DNA from: Planctomycetota bacterium | GTDB lineage: Bacteria; Planctomycetota; J058; JAJDCP01 | Assembly (NCBI GenBank): GCA_029260765.1 | Contig: JAJDCP010000040.1 | Span: 1 to 49,822 of the forward strand | DNA: 49,822 nt | Reading direction: 5' to 3' | In this document: positions 24,770 to 33,398 of the stretch, piece after piece | How the letters are laid out: each line of letters opens with the position of its first letter | Numbering within the stretch: the first letter of the stretch is position 1 | Notes under the pieces: model-generated | What the model was told of the DNA's origin: nothing | What the model saw: only the letters and a program-made list of their open reading frames with translations | The model's database searches: none | Translations under genes and position numbers: made by a program

Positions 24770-27700
24770 GTGACTACCCAAATCGGAAGTCGCCTCGTAG
24801 GCCCTTTGTTGAGCATTCTCGGAATCACGCTGCTCGGCTGCAGCGGCGGCGGAAGCGGAGGGGGGGCGGGCTCGCCGGCTTCCTTTGCCATCACCACCAC
24901 GTCACTGCCTGGCGGCGCGTTGGGGGCGAGTTACTCTGAGGTCGTGTCCACCAATGTCCCGGCGGGGCAGGTGCTGACCTGGGCCGTCCAGGGCCAGCAG
25001 CCCCAGGGATTGCTCTTCACGTTCAGGGATACCGACGCCCTGCTCAGCGGCACGCCCCTCTCGACGGGGTCGTTCAGTTTCACCTTGAAGGCCACTCTCG
25101 GCGCGCAGACCACGATGCGCAGCTTTGACATCTTCGTGGCCACGACGGCTCTAGACATCACCACCACGACCCTGCCGGACGGGCTGAGCGGGATCTCGTA
25201 CAGCCAAAGCGTCACGGCTATCGGTGGTACCAGCAGCGGGTACATGTGGAGTAGTAGTGGCTTGCCGCCAGGTCTGAGTCTGACGGCCAGCGCAACCCCG
25301 ACCGCGACCCTGTCGGGCTCACCGACCTCGACGGGCGTATTCACCTTCAGCATCGACGTTGAAGACTCGGGCGGGCTGATCGACAGCCAGAGCTACACGA
25401 TCACCGTGGGCAGCGTCCAGCCCCTCGATATCGTCACGACCAGCCTGCCCGATGGCACCTTCGGTAGCAGCTACAGCCAGAGCATCAGCGCAGCGGACGG
25501 CACAGCGATGGGGTACAGCTGGAGCCCTGTGGGCTCTCTTCCCACCGGCCTGACTTTGACTTCTGGTACACCAAGCGCCACGCTCTCCGGGATTCCGACC
25601 GGCGCCAACAGCTACAACTTCGATCTGGTCGTGACCGATTCGGGCAACTCGATGGACACCCAGTCGTTCAGCCTGACCATCCACCCAGTCCTGGATATCA
25701 CCACCACAAGCCTGCCCGATGGGGCTCAGGGAAGCTTCTATTCGAGCAGCATCACAGCCAGTGGTGGCAGTGGTTCGGGCTACACCTGGACCACCAGCGG
25801 CAACGTGCCGGGCGGCCTGTCCATCAGCGCCGGAGGCACGCCCAGCGGGACCCTGTCGGGAACTCCCACTGTCAACGGTACTTTCAGCTTCGATGTGCTG
25901 GTGTCCGATTCCTTGGCGAACAGCGACACCCAGTCCTTGACCTTGCACCTCGATCCGGAGCTGCTGATCACTACCACGACCCTGCCGGATGGGCAGGTCA
26001 GTGTGAGCTATGACGAGACGGTCAGTGCCACCGGCGGCACAAGCGCGGGCTACGACTATTCTCTCAGCGGGAATGTGCCGCCAGGCATCAGCGTCAGCGA
26101 CGGCACTCCCGATGGCCAGCTCACCGGCATGCCGAGCAGTGCTGGCACGTTCAACTTCGCCTTGATTGTGGTCGACTCCGGGGGCAATGCCGACACCGCC
26201 AACCTGTCGATGTTGGTGGATCCGGCGCCGCCGCTGCGCTTGAAGTCGTTCCTTCTCGAGAACGGGCGGGTCGGCGATCCCTTGACGCTTGAAATCGAGG
26301 CCGCCGATGGAGGCACACCTACTTTCAGCGTGATCCCGGCCAACGGCTTGCCCCCCGGGCTGACTCTCAACCAGCCGGGTACGGGCAGCAAGACCGCGAC
26401 CATCACCGGAATGCCGACCACCAGCGGGCACTACAGCTACACCATCGAGGCGACCGATGGCACCGACACCGTGTCCCACGGCTACCTGACCACCATCGCC
26501 ATCGCGCCGCGTTGGTTGGTGTACCGCGGGGATGTGCTGACCTCTGCCCTCGAAGAGCTGTTTGCCGTCGATGTCAGCGGCGGGACGCCGGGTGCGCCTG
26601 TCCAGCTCGACCCTCTCAGCGACGTCAGCGATGATTTCGAGTACCGCTTCAGCTGGGATGGACGTTGGCTCTTCTATATCGGCAATGCCTCGGGCACCTC
26701 GACGGCTGGCGACCTGTTCGCCATCGATATGAGCACCGCGACACCGGGCACGCGCATCCAGCTCAACCCGGTGGCGGGTATCGGAGACATCGACGCCTTC
26801 CAGGTCTCGCACGATGACCGTTGGATCGTCTACAGCGGCGACCAGGGCACCGCGGGCGTTGACGAGCTGTTCGCCGTCGATATCAGCGGGGGCTCCCCGT
26901 TCCCGATTTCGTTCAGGTTGAGCACCAGCACGCATGTGGCAGGTGCCGATGTGCAGAACGACGATCTCGACCCCACGTCCTATGTGCCCGGGTTGGTCTA
27001 TGGCTCGCCATCGGCGTCGACCTTCGATGGCTTTTCCTTCTCACCGGACGGCAAATGGCTGGCCTACCGCCACGATGCCGTCGTCGACAACGAGTTCGAG
27101 GTCTTCTTGATCGACATGAGCGGAACCACGCCGGGCGCACCGCAGCCGTCGATGACCCGGACACGCGTGACGGGAGGCTCCGTCGAAGAGTTCGTCTGGT
27201 CCAACGACTCGCAGTACATCGCGATGGCGGCAGATTGGGACCTCAACGGGCAGGCCGAGCTGTTCGTTGTCGACGTCAACAACATCGGCACCGACATCAA
27301 GGTCAGCGCTCTGGCCACCGGCATCGATTTCGACGTGTTTACTTCCGTCTCCTACTACGCGGCCTATGCCTTTGCACCCGATGTCACGTCTCTGTACTAC
27401 CGTGCGGACGCGCAGCTCAACCTCGAGAACAACCTCTATCTCGTGCCGATCGACCAGGGTAGCTTCGGTGCGCCCGTGCAGGTCAATGGCGCCCTGCCGA
27501 CGAATTCCGACATCGACGGGGCCATCTACTCCCCCGACAGCAAGTGGCTGGCCTTCCGCGGCGATGTGCGGGTAGACAATGACTCCGAGCTGTGGGTGGC
27601 CGGCGTCGAGCGGGGCCAGCTGGTCCCGCCGCAGCTGGTCAGCCACGACCCGATCGCTGCCGGGGGAGACGTGCAGCTCTTCAGCACTCTCGACAGGAAC

Positions 27701-28222
27701 ATCGTCTGGGCGTCCGACTCCGAGCACCTGGTGTTTCGGGCCGACACAGCGATCGACAACGACATCGAGGCCTTCTCGGTACGGATCGTGGGGGGGATGC
27801 CCTTCGCCGCGCCGGTGCGGCTCAACCCGACCCTGCCGGTCGGCGGTGACGTCGGATCGGTCTGGACGCTGCCTGATGGGGAGAGCGTCGGTTTGATCGG
27901 CGAGCTGTTCACCGACAACAGCCAGAACCTCTACATCGGAAGACTGACCAGCCCCGGCAGCGCCAGCCTGGCCAGCAACATGAGCCCTCCGGGCTCGAGC
28001 TCAGTGACCGAAGAGATCCACGACACCGCCGACAACGACGGCGGCTCCTTCCACTCGCCGGACCTGCGCTTCATCGGCATGTTGGGCGACCAGGTCACCA
28101 GCATCGTCGACGAGCTATGGATCGTGGATATCAGCGGGGGGGCGCCCTACCCGGCGCCGACCAAGGTCAACCCCACGCCCGTCCTCAACGGGGACGTGTT
28201 CAGCTTCATCTTTTCGCGCTGA
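24770..28222 (+). CDS. Lipoprotein with six putative-Ig repeats and a beta-propeller
   Basis: 1150 residues. The GTG at 24770 has GGGAGG five bases upstream; the frame open from 24626 is not translated on this view. Signal LLSILGITLLGC with lipobox Cys24, then a Ser/Gly linker. Six Ig-like repeats of He_PIG type follow (about 40-575). Each starts like LDITTTSLPDG..G..YS, continues with a G.SSGY.W....LPPGL stretch and ends with LSGTPT..G.F.F...V.DS. About ten TolB/PD40-like blades then run to the end; examples are RWLVYRGD...ELFAVDVSGG and KWLAFRGD...ELWVAGVERG, with D-N/D-S-E/D-I-E loops between. It is surface-anchored and probably binds or displays something; no catalytic motif is seen. The stop is 30 bp from the stop of the convergent ric gene. 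Confidence 0.82.
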   Translation: MTTQIGSRLVGPLLSILGITLLGCSGGGSGGGAGSPASFAITTTSLPGGALGASYSEVVSTNVPAGQVLTWAVQGQQPQGLLFTFRDTDALLSGTPLSTGSFSFTLKATLGAQTTMRSFDIFVATTALDITTTTLPDGLSGISYSQSVTAIGGTSSGYMWSSSGLPPGLSLTASATPTATLSGSPTSTGVFTFSIDVEDSGGLIDSQSYTITVGSVQPLDIVTTSLPDGTFGSSYSQSISAADGTAMGYSWSPVGSLPTGLTLTSGTPSATLSGIPTGANSYNFDLVVTDSGNSMDTQSFSLTIHPVLDITTTSLPDGAQGSFYSSSITASGGSGSGYTWTTSGNVPGGLSISAGGTPSGTLSGTPTVNGTFSFDVLVSDSLANSDTQSLTLHLDPELLITTTTLPDGQVSVSYDETVSATGGTSAGYDYSLSGNVPPGISVSDGTPDGQLTGMPSSAGTFNFALIVVDSGGNADTANLSMLVDPAPPLRLKSFLLENGRVGDPLTLEIEAADGGTPTFSVIPANGLPPGLTLNQPGTGSKTATITGMPTTSGHYSYTIEATDGTDTVSHGYLTTIAIAPRWLVYRGDVLTSALEELFAVDVSGGTPGAPVQLDPLSDVSDDFEYRFSWDGRWLFYIGNASGTSTAGDLFAIDMSTATPGTRIQLNPVAGIGDIDAFQVSHDDRWIVYSGDQGTAGVDELFAVDISGGSPFPISFRLSTSTHVAGADVQNDDLDPTSYVPGLVYGSPSASTFDGFSFSPDGKWLAYRHDAVVDNEFEVFLIDMSGTTPGAPQPSMTRTRVTGGSVEEFVWSNDSQYIAMAADWDLNGQAELFVVDVNNIGTDIKVSALATGIDFDVFTSVSYYAAYAFAPDVTSLYYRADAQLNLENNLYLVPIDQGSFGAPVQVNGALPTNSDIDGAIYSPDSKWLAFRGDVRVDNDSELWVAGVERGQLVPPQLVSHDPIAAGGDVQLFSTLDRNIVWASDSEHLVFRADTAIDNDIEAFSVRIVGGMPFAAPVRLNPTLPVGGDVGSVWTLPDGESVGLIGELFTDNSQNLYIGRLTSPGSASLASNMSPPGSSSVTEEIHDTADNDGGSFHSPDLRFIGMLGDQVTSIVDELWIVDISGGAPYPAPTKVNPTPVLNGDVFSFIFSR

Positions 28223-28252
28223 AGCAGGCTGGGGGGCGGCCTGTCCTGGGGC

Positions 28253-28924
28253 TCAGCCCGCCAGCGCGCGAGGAAACAAGATGTTGTTTTCGAGGTGGAT
28301 GTGCTCATGCAGCGCAGTCTCGAGGGCGGCCAGGCCGTGCCACAGGGCCCGCCAGCTGTTGCAGGCCTGTTCGGGAACCTGGTAGTCGTCGGTCAGCGTG
28401 CGCAGCTGTGCCAGGGCCGCTCCCGCCGTCTCGTGCTCGTGGCGCATCACCCGGATCGGAGGTCCGCTCTGGGTTCCCGCGCCTGAGAGGATCATTGGGA
28501 ACAGGATGCGCTCTTCTTTCATCATGTGCTGCTGCAGCTCATCTTTGAGTGCGATGTAGACGTCGAGCATCTCGTTGAGGCGCTCGGGATCTTTGTCGTG
28601 ATGGACCCGGGCGACCTTGCGGGCCAGGACCTCGAGACGCGGCAGCTCTTCGTCCAACGGCCGGTGATAGACAGTCAGGATGTGTTCGATCAGCTCAGCC
28701 AGGGGTGCGTCGCTCCAGCGCTGGGGCTCTTCCTTCTCGGTCTCGAGCTCGACCTGGATCTCCGCAAGCACCTGCGCGGGATCGAGGCCGCGGGCCGAAC
28801 ATGCCTGCTCGAGGGGCACGCCGCCTCCGCAGCAGAAGTCGATGCCGTGGCGGGCGAAGACGCGGGTGGCCAGGGGGTGTTCGGCTGCCATTGTGCCAAC
28901 GGGACTAGTCGCGGTCAGTTGCAT
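28253..28924 (-). CDS. ric: Iron-sulfur cluster repair di-iron protein (RIC/ScdA/YtfE)
   Basis: 223 residues. The ATG at 28924 has GGAG seven bases upstream; an ATG 18 nt further up is also in frame. The N-terminal DUF542 part has TSPVGTMAAEHPLATRVFAR and GIDFCCGGG, the usual ScdA motif. The hemerythrin-like part supplies His and Glu ligands: EHILTVYHRPL, RVHHDKD, QQHMMKEERILFPMI, MRHEHETAG and LHEHIHLENNILFPRAL. It repairs Fe-S clusters damaged by nitrosative or oxidative stress. The start lies inside the TetR gene (20 bp overlap), so the two are coupled, and the regulator probably controls this gene directly. Confidence 0.92.
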   Translation of the reverse strand: MQLTATSPVGTMAAEHPLATRVFARHGIDFCCGGGVPLEQACSARGLDPAQVLAEIQVELETEKEEPQRWSDAPLAELIEHILTVYHRPLDEELPRLEVLARKVARVHHDKDPERLNEMLDVYIALKDELQQHMMKEERILFPMILSGAGTQSGPPIRVMRHEHETAGAALAQLRTLTDDYQVPEQACNSWRALWHGLAALETALHEHIHLENNILFPRALAG

Positions 28925-29534
28925 CGCAAGTCTCCATCTCATGAGGGGGGCGTAGTAATAGCTGCAGACCTGTCAGCACCCGTTCGACGGGGCTGTCGGC
29001 GCTGGCTTCGCGGTGCAGACCGCGCATGCCGACCAGAGCATGGACCGCTCCCATCAGCAGCACCATCAGCACTTCTGTGTCGAGGTCTGTGCGGATCTGC
29101 CCTGCGGCGCGGCCTGCCTGCAGGGTCTCGAGCAAAAATTGCCGGGAGCGTGCCACCAGGGCCTGCAGACGCTCGACCGCGGCGCTGGGCAGCACAAGGG
29201 GAGCCTGGTCCGAGCGCAACAGCCAGGCGATGCCGGGCTGAGCACTGAGCAGCTCGACCCGGCCGCGGGTCAGGGCGAACAAGCGTGCGAGCGGCGGCAG
29301 CGTCGCGTCGGGGAAGCTGGCCTCGAGCCGCTCGATGGCCAGGTCGGCGGCAGCGGCCAGGATGGCGTCGAGGGAGGGGAAATGGCGGAACAAGGCACCA
29401 CTGCTCAAGCCGACCTCGCGGGCGAGTACAGCCGTGGTCAACGAGGGCAGGCCACGCTCGCCGATGATCTGCAAGGTGGCCGCCGCGATCTCGGCGCGGC
29501 GTTCGGAGGATGATTTCCGGGTGCGGGTCTTCAT
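28905..29534 (-). CDS. TetR-family regulator, likely autoregulated repressor of ric
   Basis: 209 residues; the ATG at 29534 has no Shine-Dalgarno sequence, which fits the leaderless transcript predicted from the promoter at 29541-29570. The N-terminal helix-turn-helix is clear: RAEIAAATLQIIGERGLPSL, then LAREVGLSSGALFRHFPSLD. The C-terminal part (about 60-195) is the usual helical ligand-binding and dimer region, with no family-specific match that I can name. The last 20 bp overlap the start of ric. An inducing signal linked to iron-sulfur damage is an inference from that neighbour. Confidence 0.88.
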   Translation of the reverse strand: MKTRTRKSSSERRAEIAAATLQIIGERGLPSLTTAVLAREVGLSSGALFRHFPSLDAILAAAADLAIERLEASFPDATLPPLARLFALTRGRVELLSAQPGIAWLLRSDQAPLVLPSAAVERLQALVARSRQFLLETLQAGRAAGQIRTDLDTEVLMVLLMGAVHALVGMRGLHREASADSPVERVLTGLQLLLRPPHEMETCDATDRD

Positions 29535-29540
29535 GACTAG

Positions 29541-29570
29541 GTTGTAAGTGAGTGCTTACTTGCTTGTCAA
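29541..29570 (-). promoter_or_regulatory. TetR promoter with embedded operator palindrome
   Basis: On the minus strand a consensus TTGACA (29570-29565) is followed by an 18-nt spacer and TACAAC (29546-29541). The 16-bp imperfect palindrome AAGTGAGTGCTTACTT (29546-29561, 12 of 16 positions symmetrical, with the stronger inner repeat GTAAG/CTTAC at 29544-29548/29555-29559) fills the spacer. Its form is like many TetR operators, and bound repressor would block polymerase directly. The start point would fall at or within a base or two of the A of the ATG at 29534, so the mRNA is probably leaderless. The hydrolase gene runs the other way from the same region. Confidence 0.6.
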
Positions 29571-29641
29571 GGGCTGTGGAGATTTTCGACCCTTTTGTTT
29601 TGAGCTACAGTGGAAGCAGCCGCGCGCGGAGGGGAGCGCCG

Positions 29642-30811
29642 ATGCAGAAGTCGCCTTGGCTCGATGCCACGACCCAGCTGGTCCTGAACCTCGGTTGCAC
29701 TTCGCTGGTGCTGCTCCCGATCGCTCTGCCCAGTCTGCTTCTGCTCTGCGTGGCGGAGACCGCTGGGGGGCGGTTGACCGGCCTGGCATGCCTGCTCGCA
29801 GTAGTGTTCACGGTTCTGGCGGTTGCGCGCCGGTATTCCAAGCCGGCCGGCAAGCGCTGGAGGGCAAGAGCGGCCTGGGGGTCTCTGGGGCTGGCGGGCG
29901 TCTTGCTGGTGGCAGCGTACCAGCAGAGTCCACGGGGTGAGCCAGGGCCGAACAGTCCCGTGCGCTCGATCTATCTTGCCGGCGGATCCTTCGAGCGCAG
30001 CTCGCTGGCCAACCTGGTGCCCGAGCTGGACCAGTTCGTGATGGGCAGCTATCCCGTGGGCGCTGCCGATCTGCATATCAGCTTCGCGCAAGCCGCGCGC
30101 TTGCGAGGGCTGCTGCAGGAGGTCTACCGCCCGCTGCGCGCCGATCCTGATTTCCTCGAGCTGGGCTCACACATGAATCTGGCCTACCGCGAGCTGTTCG
30201 GCATGAGCTGGGATACCGGCCACGCCTACGTCTACACGCCAGGCTCCGCGCCGAAGAGCGCGCGTCTGCCGGTGCTGCTGTTTCTGCATGGTTCTGCGGG
30301 CAACTTCAAGGGCTATACCTGGGTGCTCAAGACCTTCGCCGACCAGCACAGCTTCGCGCTGGTCGTGCCGAGCTTTGGCTTCGGCGCGTGGAACGAACCC
30401 GACGGAGTGCGGGCTGTCGAGCGTTGCCTGACCTGGATCGGGCAGCAACCAGGACTCAACGCCGACAGTATCGTGCTGGCGGGGCTCTCGAACGGAGGCA
30501 AAGGGGTGACGCGGGCGGCGACCGCCCACCCCGGGGCGTTTCGGGCGTTGTTCTATATCTCCGGGGTGCTCGAAGGTGCCCGTATGCCTGTGCTGGCAGA
30601 GGCTTGGGGACAGCAGCGTCCTGTACGGCTCATCCACGGCGCGGCCGACCGCAGGCTCCCGCTGTTCAGCCTGCAGGCGGCGGTTCGAGCGCTCGCACAG
30701 GACAGCGCGCAGGTGCGGCTGCGGGTCGTCGAAGGCGAAGACCACTTCCTGTTTTTCAGCCAGCCCGAGTTGGTCTTGCGGGCTATCGAAGAGATGCTGG
30801 CGCCGCGGTGA
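29642..30811 (+). CDS. Membrane-anchored alpha/beta hydrolase (dienelactone hydrolase/esterase type)
   Basis: 389 residues. The ATG at 29642 follows GAGGGGAG; the frame open from 29552 is not used. Three hydrophobic segments lie in the first 100 residues (LNLGCTSLVLLPIALPSLLLL, LACLLAVVFTVLAVA, GSLGLAGVLLVAAY), so the enzyme is anchored. The hydrolase part spans about 205-385: LPVLLFLHGSAGNFKGYTWV, nucleophile elbow GLSNGG, acid HGAADRRLP and catalytic His in EGEDHFLFF. The substrate is unknown; the fold also occurs in peptidases and polysaccharide esterases. Divergent from TetR; its stop is 22 bp from that of the convergent oligosaccharyltransferase-like gene. Confidence 0.8.
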   Translation: MQKSPWLDATTQLVLNLGCTSLVLLPIALPSLLLLCVAETAGGRLTGLACLLAVVFTVLAVARRYSKPAGKRWRARAAWGSLGLAGVLLVAAYQQSPRGEPGPNSPVRSIYLAGGSFERSSLANLVPELDQFVMGSYPVGAADLHISFAQAARLRGLLQEVYRPLRADPDFLELGSHMNLAYRELFGMSWDTGHAYVYTPGSAPKSARLPVLLFLHGSAGNFKGYTWVLKTFADQHSFALVVPSFGFGAWNEPDGVRAVERCLTWIGQQPGLNADSIVLAGLSNGGKGVTRAATAHPGAFRALFYISGVLEGARMPVLAEAWGQQRPVRLIHGAADRRLPLFSLQAAVRALAQDSAQVRLRVVEGEDHFLFFSQPELVLRAIEEMLAPR

Positions 30812-30832
30812 GCCCCGGCCACCAGAGGCCCC

Positions 30833-32818
30833 TCAGGGCGCCCGCAGCCGGAAGATCTTGTAGATCGGCAGCCCGCCCTGGTCCTTCAAGGCCACCAGCT
30901 CAAAGCGCTCACTGCCGCGCACCGGCCCCTCCTCGACTCCGTTGCGTGCCCACAGATGCAGAATGCCGACAGACAACTCTTCAGAGCTGAAGTCGCGCCC
31001 CGCCTCGAACGCTCCGGCCGCCTGCTGCAAGAGCGCGATCCGGTCCGCTTCGGGCTGCCCCAAGATGCCCTGCAGCTCCGCGCCAAAAGGAAAGCGGAAG
31101 GGATCATGCACGATGATGTAGCGGTAGCCGAGCCGATCCATATCGAGCGCCAGTTGCGCCACTGGACGCAGGAACAGCTCGAAGCACTCGCGGTTCGCAC
31201 GCACGTGGGCGGGCGCCTGTCCGAAGGGAGTACCGAGGGCGGGCCGCTGCGCGTAGCCGATCAGCCAGTGCCCCAGGTCGGGGTGGGCCAGCACACCGTA
31301 CTCGGGAGCCCGCGGATCGACCGCTTCACTGTTGCCGGCCAGCCAGATCACCGCCTCCAGCAGAGGTGCGTGGGCTGTCGTCGTCGGCGCGGGGGCCGGC
31401 GACTGGCTCCAGTGAACAGGTAGGGCAGAGAGATTCCAGTTCCGCGCCTGCATCAACAACATCAACAGCAGTCCCAGCATCGCCGCCCCACGGCACAGCC
31501 GCTTCCACTTCTCGGCTGGCGTGACCAGGCATACTCCGATGGCCAGGGCGGCGAAGCCGTCCCACCAGCGGATGAAGCGGAAAGACTGTGCCAGCACCAG
31601 CAACAGTCCCAAGCTTCCCCAGACAAGGGGCCAGCTGCGCTGCGCCTCGGGACGCGCCGACCAGAGCAGAGCAAAACCCAGCCAAGCCGCGACCTGGCAG
31701 CCCAGCAGGCACCACCACAAAACCTGCGGCCAACTCAGCGGGATCTGGTGGAAGGGACGGGACTCGCGCACCAGCGCAAACATCGCATCGCTCTTGTCCA
31801 GGTAACTCAGGCCGGCCAGGATCTCCACGCGTAGAGGGGGGACCAACGCGACCAGCAGGCCGGCCACCAGCACGCCGCTGCCCACCGCCAGCGTCCAAAA
31901 GCGCGGCCGGCTCCGCGGCAGCCGGCCCGCGAAGCGGTGCAGGCCCCCCAACCACAACGCGGCTCCGAGGTACTGACAGAAGACCATCCACGACAAGGGT
32001 GTGTAGTCGAAACGCAGCTGCCGTCCCCACCAGCTCAGCGGCAGGATCAACAGCGTCGTCAGGCAGGCGGCCGCGCTCAACTGGGCCGCCGCCTGCAGAC
32101 CGCGACGCTCCAGATCGCGCGTGCTCTGCGCCACGGCCAGCGCGCTCACCAAGCCGAGCAGCAGGATCCCTCCGGTCCAGACCAGCCCCAGGCAACCCAG
32201 CAGGACACCCACCAGCCAGGCGCGCGGTTTCTTCTTGCCCAGCTGACGCAAGAACAGCAGGGGAACGAGCAGAGCGAACGACTGCTCGACGATGTGGTGG
32301 TCCACCACCCCGACGCCATCGTTCAGATCCGCCCACGGCACGATGGCAAATGCGAGCCCGGCGACCAGCGCGGCACGCCGTCCGACCAGGGGGGCGGCCA
32401 GCAAGCACAAGAGCAGACAGTTCAGCGCCGCGATGGCGGGCGCCGCCCAACATGCCAGCCACCAGACCGCCCCACGGCTGCGTGCGCCCGTGAGTCGTGC
32501 GATGGTCCCGATCAGCGTGTCGTAGCCGACGGGCCAGTAGGGCCGCACCGGCGGCCCCTCGAGGCTGTAGTTGAGGAAAGGGTCGGCGTCGGGCAGCACG
32601 GCGTCGTGCAGCGCGACCTGCTCGATGCGGCGCAGGTGGTAGTAGCTGTCGAAGCCGCGCGGAACGATGGCCACTCCGTCGTGGTGCAGCACACCCGGTG
32701 CGGGCTTCGCCGGCAGCGGCAAGAACACGGCGCTGTGCAAACGGCTCCGGGCGACGAATGTCGCCAGGCAGGCGAGCAGGCAACCGAGCAGAAAAAGCCC
32801 GCGCGGAACAGCTCGCAC
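30833..32818 (-). CDS. STT3/AglB-like oligosaccharyltransferase-family membrane protein
   Basis: 661 residues. The GTG at 32818 is chosen because AAGGAG lies five bases upstream and the first helix follows at once; the frame is open to 32887. Residues 1-30 are the first membrane segment, then the large first loop with GFDSYYHLRRIEQV (57-70, metal-site Asp), as in STT3/AglB/PglB. About eleven more helices follow. GVGVVDHHIVEQ (about 168-179) is the second metal-binding motif in the D-x-H form known from archaeal AglB. The C-terminal soluble part lacks WWDYG; the corresponding place reads HPDLGHWLIGYAQRP near residue 520. A lipid-linked glycan transfer to protein is likely, but the altered acceptor motif may mean another acceptor. 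No glycan-building genes are adjacent. Confidence 0.72.
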   Translation of the reverse strand: MRAVPRGLFLLGCLLACLATFVARSRLHSAVFLPLPAKPAPGVLHHDGVAIVPRGFDSYYHLRRIEQVALHDAVLPDADPFLNYSLEGPPVRPYWPVGYDTLIGTIARLTGARSRGAVWWLACWAAPAIAALNCLLLCLLAAPLVGRRAALVAGLAFAIVPWADLNDGVGVVDHHIVEQSFALLVPLLFLRQLGKKKPRAWLVGVLLGCLGLVWTGGILLLGLVSALAVAQSTRDLERRGLQAAAQLSAAACLTTLLILPLSWWGRQLRFDYTPLSWMVFCQYLGAALWLGGLHRFAGRLPRSRPRFWTLAVGSGVLVAGLLVALVPPLRVEILAGLSYLDKSDAMFALVRESRPFHQIPLSWPQVLWWCLLGCQVAAWLGFALLWSARPEAQRSWPLVWGSLGLLLVLAQSFRFIRWWDGFAALAIGVCLVTPAEKWKRLCRGAAMLGLLLMLLMQARNWNLSALPVHWSQSPAPAPTTTAHAPLLEAVIWLAGNSEAVDPRAPEYGVLAHPDLGHWLIGYAQRPALGTPFGQAPAHVRANRECFELFLRPVAQLALDMDRLGYRYIIVHDPFRFPFGAELQGILGQPEADRIALLQQAAGAFEAGRDFSSEELSVGILHLWARNGVEEGPVRGSERFELVALKDQGGLPIYKIFRLRAP

Positions 32819-32921
32819 CCCAGCTCCTTGATCCCTGCCATAGAAGCAGCGCGGACAGCTCCGCAAGAGCCTACCACAGGGAATCAAACCAGCACAACGT
32901 CGGGCATCCTGTCACACGCAT

Positions 32922-32930
32922 TGCTACACT
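32922..32930 (+). promoter_or_regulatory. Extended -10 promoter for the 33003-41204 cluster
   Basis: TGC-TACACT (32922-32930) matches the extended -10 form seen at 8450 and 15576. No good -35 box is found at the normal distance, which an extended -10 can tolerate. It lies about 75 nt before the GTG at 33003, the only intergenic gap large enough to hold the cluster's promoter. Confidence 0.35.
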
Positions 32931-32964
32931 GCAGACTCCAACCGAACCACCGCGGTCCACAGAC

Positions 32965-32982
32965 GAGCACTCCCGGGTGCTC
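32965..32982 (+). other. Leader stem-loop before the giant-protein cluster
   Basis: GAGCAC (32965-32970) and GTGCTC (32977-32982) form a perfect 6-bp stem with a 6-nt loop, between the predicted promoter and the ribosome binding site (GGGAGG near 32990). It has no T run, so it is not a terminator. It could stabilise the leader RNA or bind a regulator; the sequence does not tell. Confidence 0.3.
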
Positions 32983-33002
32983 CGTGTGCAGGGAGGCCTC
33001 CA

Positions 33003-33398
33003 GTGGCTGAAGAAGAAGTCCCGTGGGAGGCCACGCAGCGCGTGCGCTTCAACAAGAAGATCAGCATCAAAGCCGGCCGCAAGTTCAAGTTCAAATACAA
33101 GCCCCTGACGGTGCCGATCACCAGCCCCTACCAGCTGCCGATCGAGTTCGAGCTGTTGCCCGGAGCCGAAGCCCAGGGACTGAAGGCCCAGGTCACTCTG
33201 GCCGCCAGTGACGGCAGCTGGCAGCGCACCCTGCTGGTCAAAGATGGCAAGGAAGTCGAGCCGGGGCTTCGGTCTCTGCTCTTCAATGGCGTGCGCAGCG
33301 GCCGCAGCTACACCTGCACGGTGCAGCCGCCCGATGGGGCGCCCGCGTTCTTGATCTTCCGCGACCGCGTGCTGCAGACTGCAGGAGGCAAGCGTTGA
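33003..33398 (+). CDS. Unknown beta-rich small protein, first gene of the giant-protein cluster
   Basis: 131 residues; GTG at 33003 after GGGAGG. The N-terminus is very basic (RVRFNKKISIKAGRKFKFKY). The rest looks all-beta: LPIEFELLPGA, KAQVTLAASDGSWQRTLLV, LRSLLFNGVRSGRSYTCTV and PAFLIFRDRVL. A final beta pair of the GRSYTCTV..PDG form reminds me of small proteins next to type VI secretion VgrG/PAAR genes, but no such gene is present and I would not name it on this. There is no signal peptide. Its stop overlaps the start of the next gene (TTGA). Confidence 0.7.
   Translation: MAEEEVPWEATQRVRFNKKISIKAGRKFKFKYKPLTVPITSPYQLPIEFELLPGAEAQGLKAQVTLAASDGSWQRTLLVKDGKEVEPGLRSLLFNGVRSGRSYTCTVQPPDGAPAFLIFRDRVLQTAGGKR

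Noticed and set aside
24890..26500. CRISPR-like or DNA-level repeat array
   Set aside because: The recurring units are about 80-90 codons, diverged at DNA level, and keep one reading frame; they are Ig-like protein repeats.
25319..26935. 538-codon minus-strand frame opposite the Ig-repeat lipoprotein
   Set aside because: It mirrors the Ig repeats on the sense strand and has no ribosome binding site or recognisable domain.
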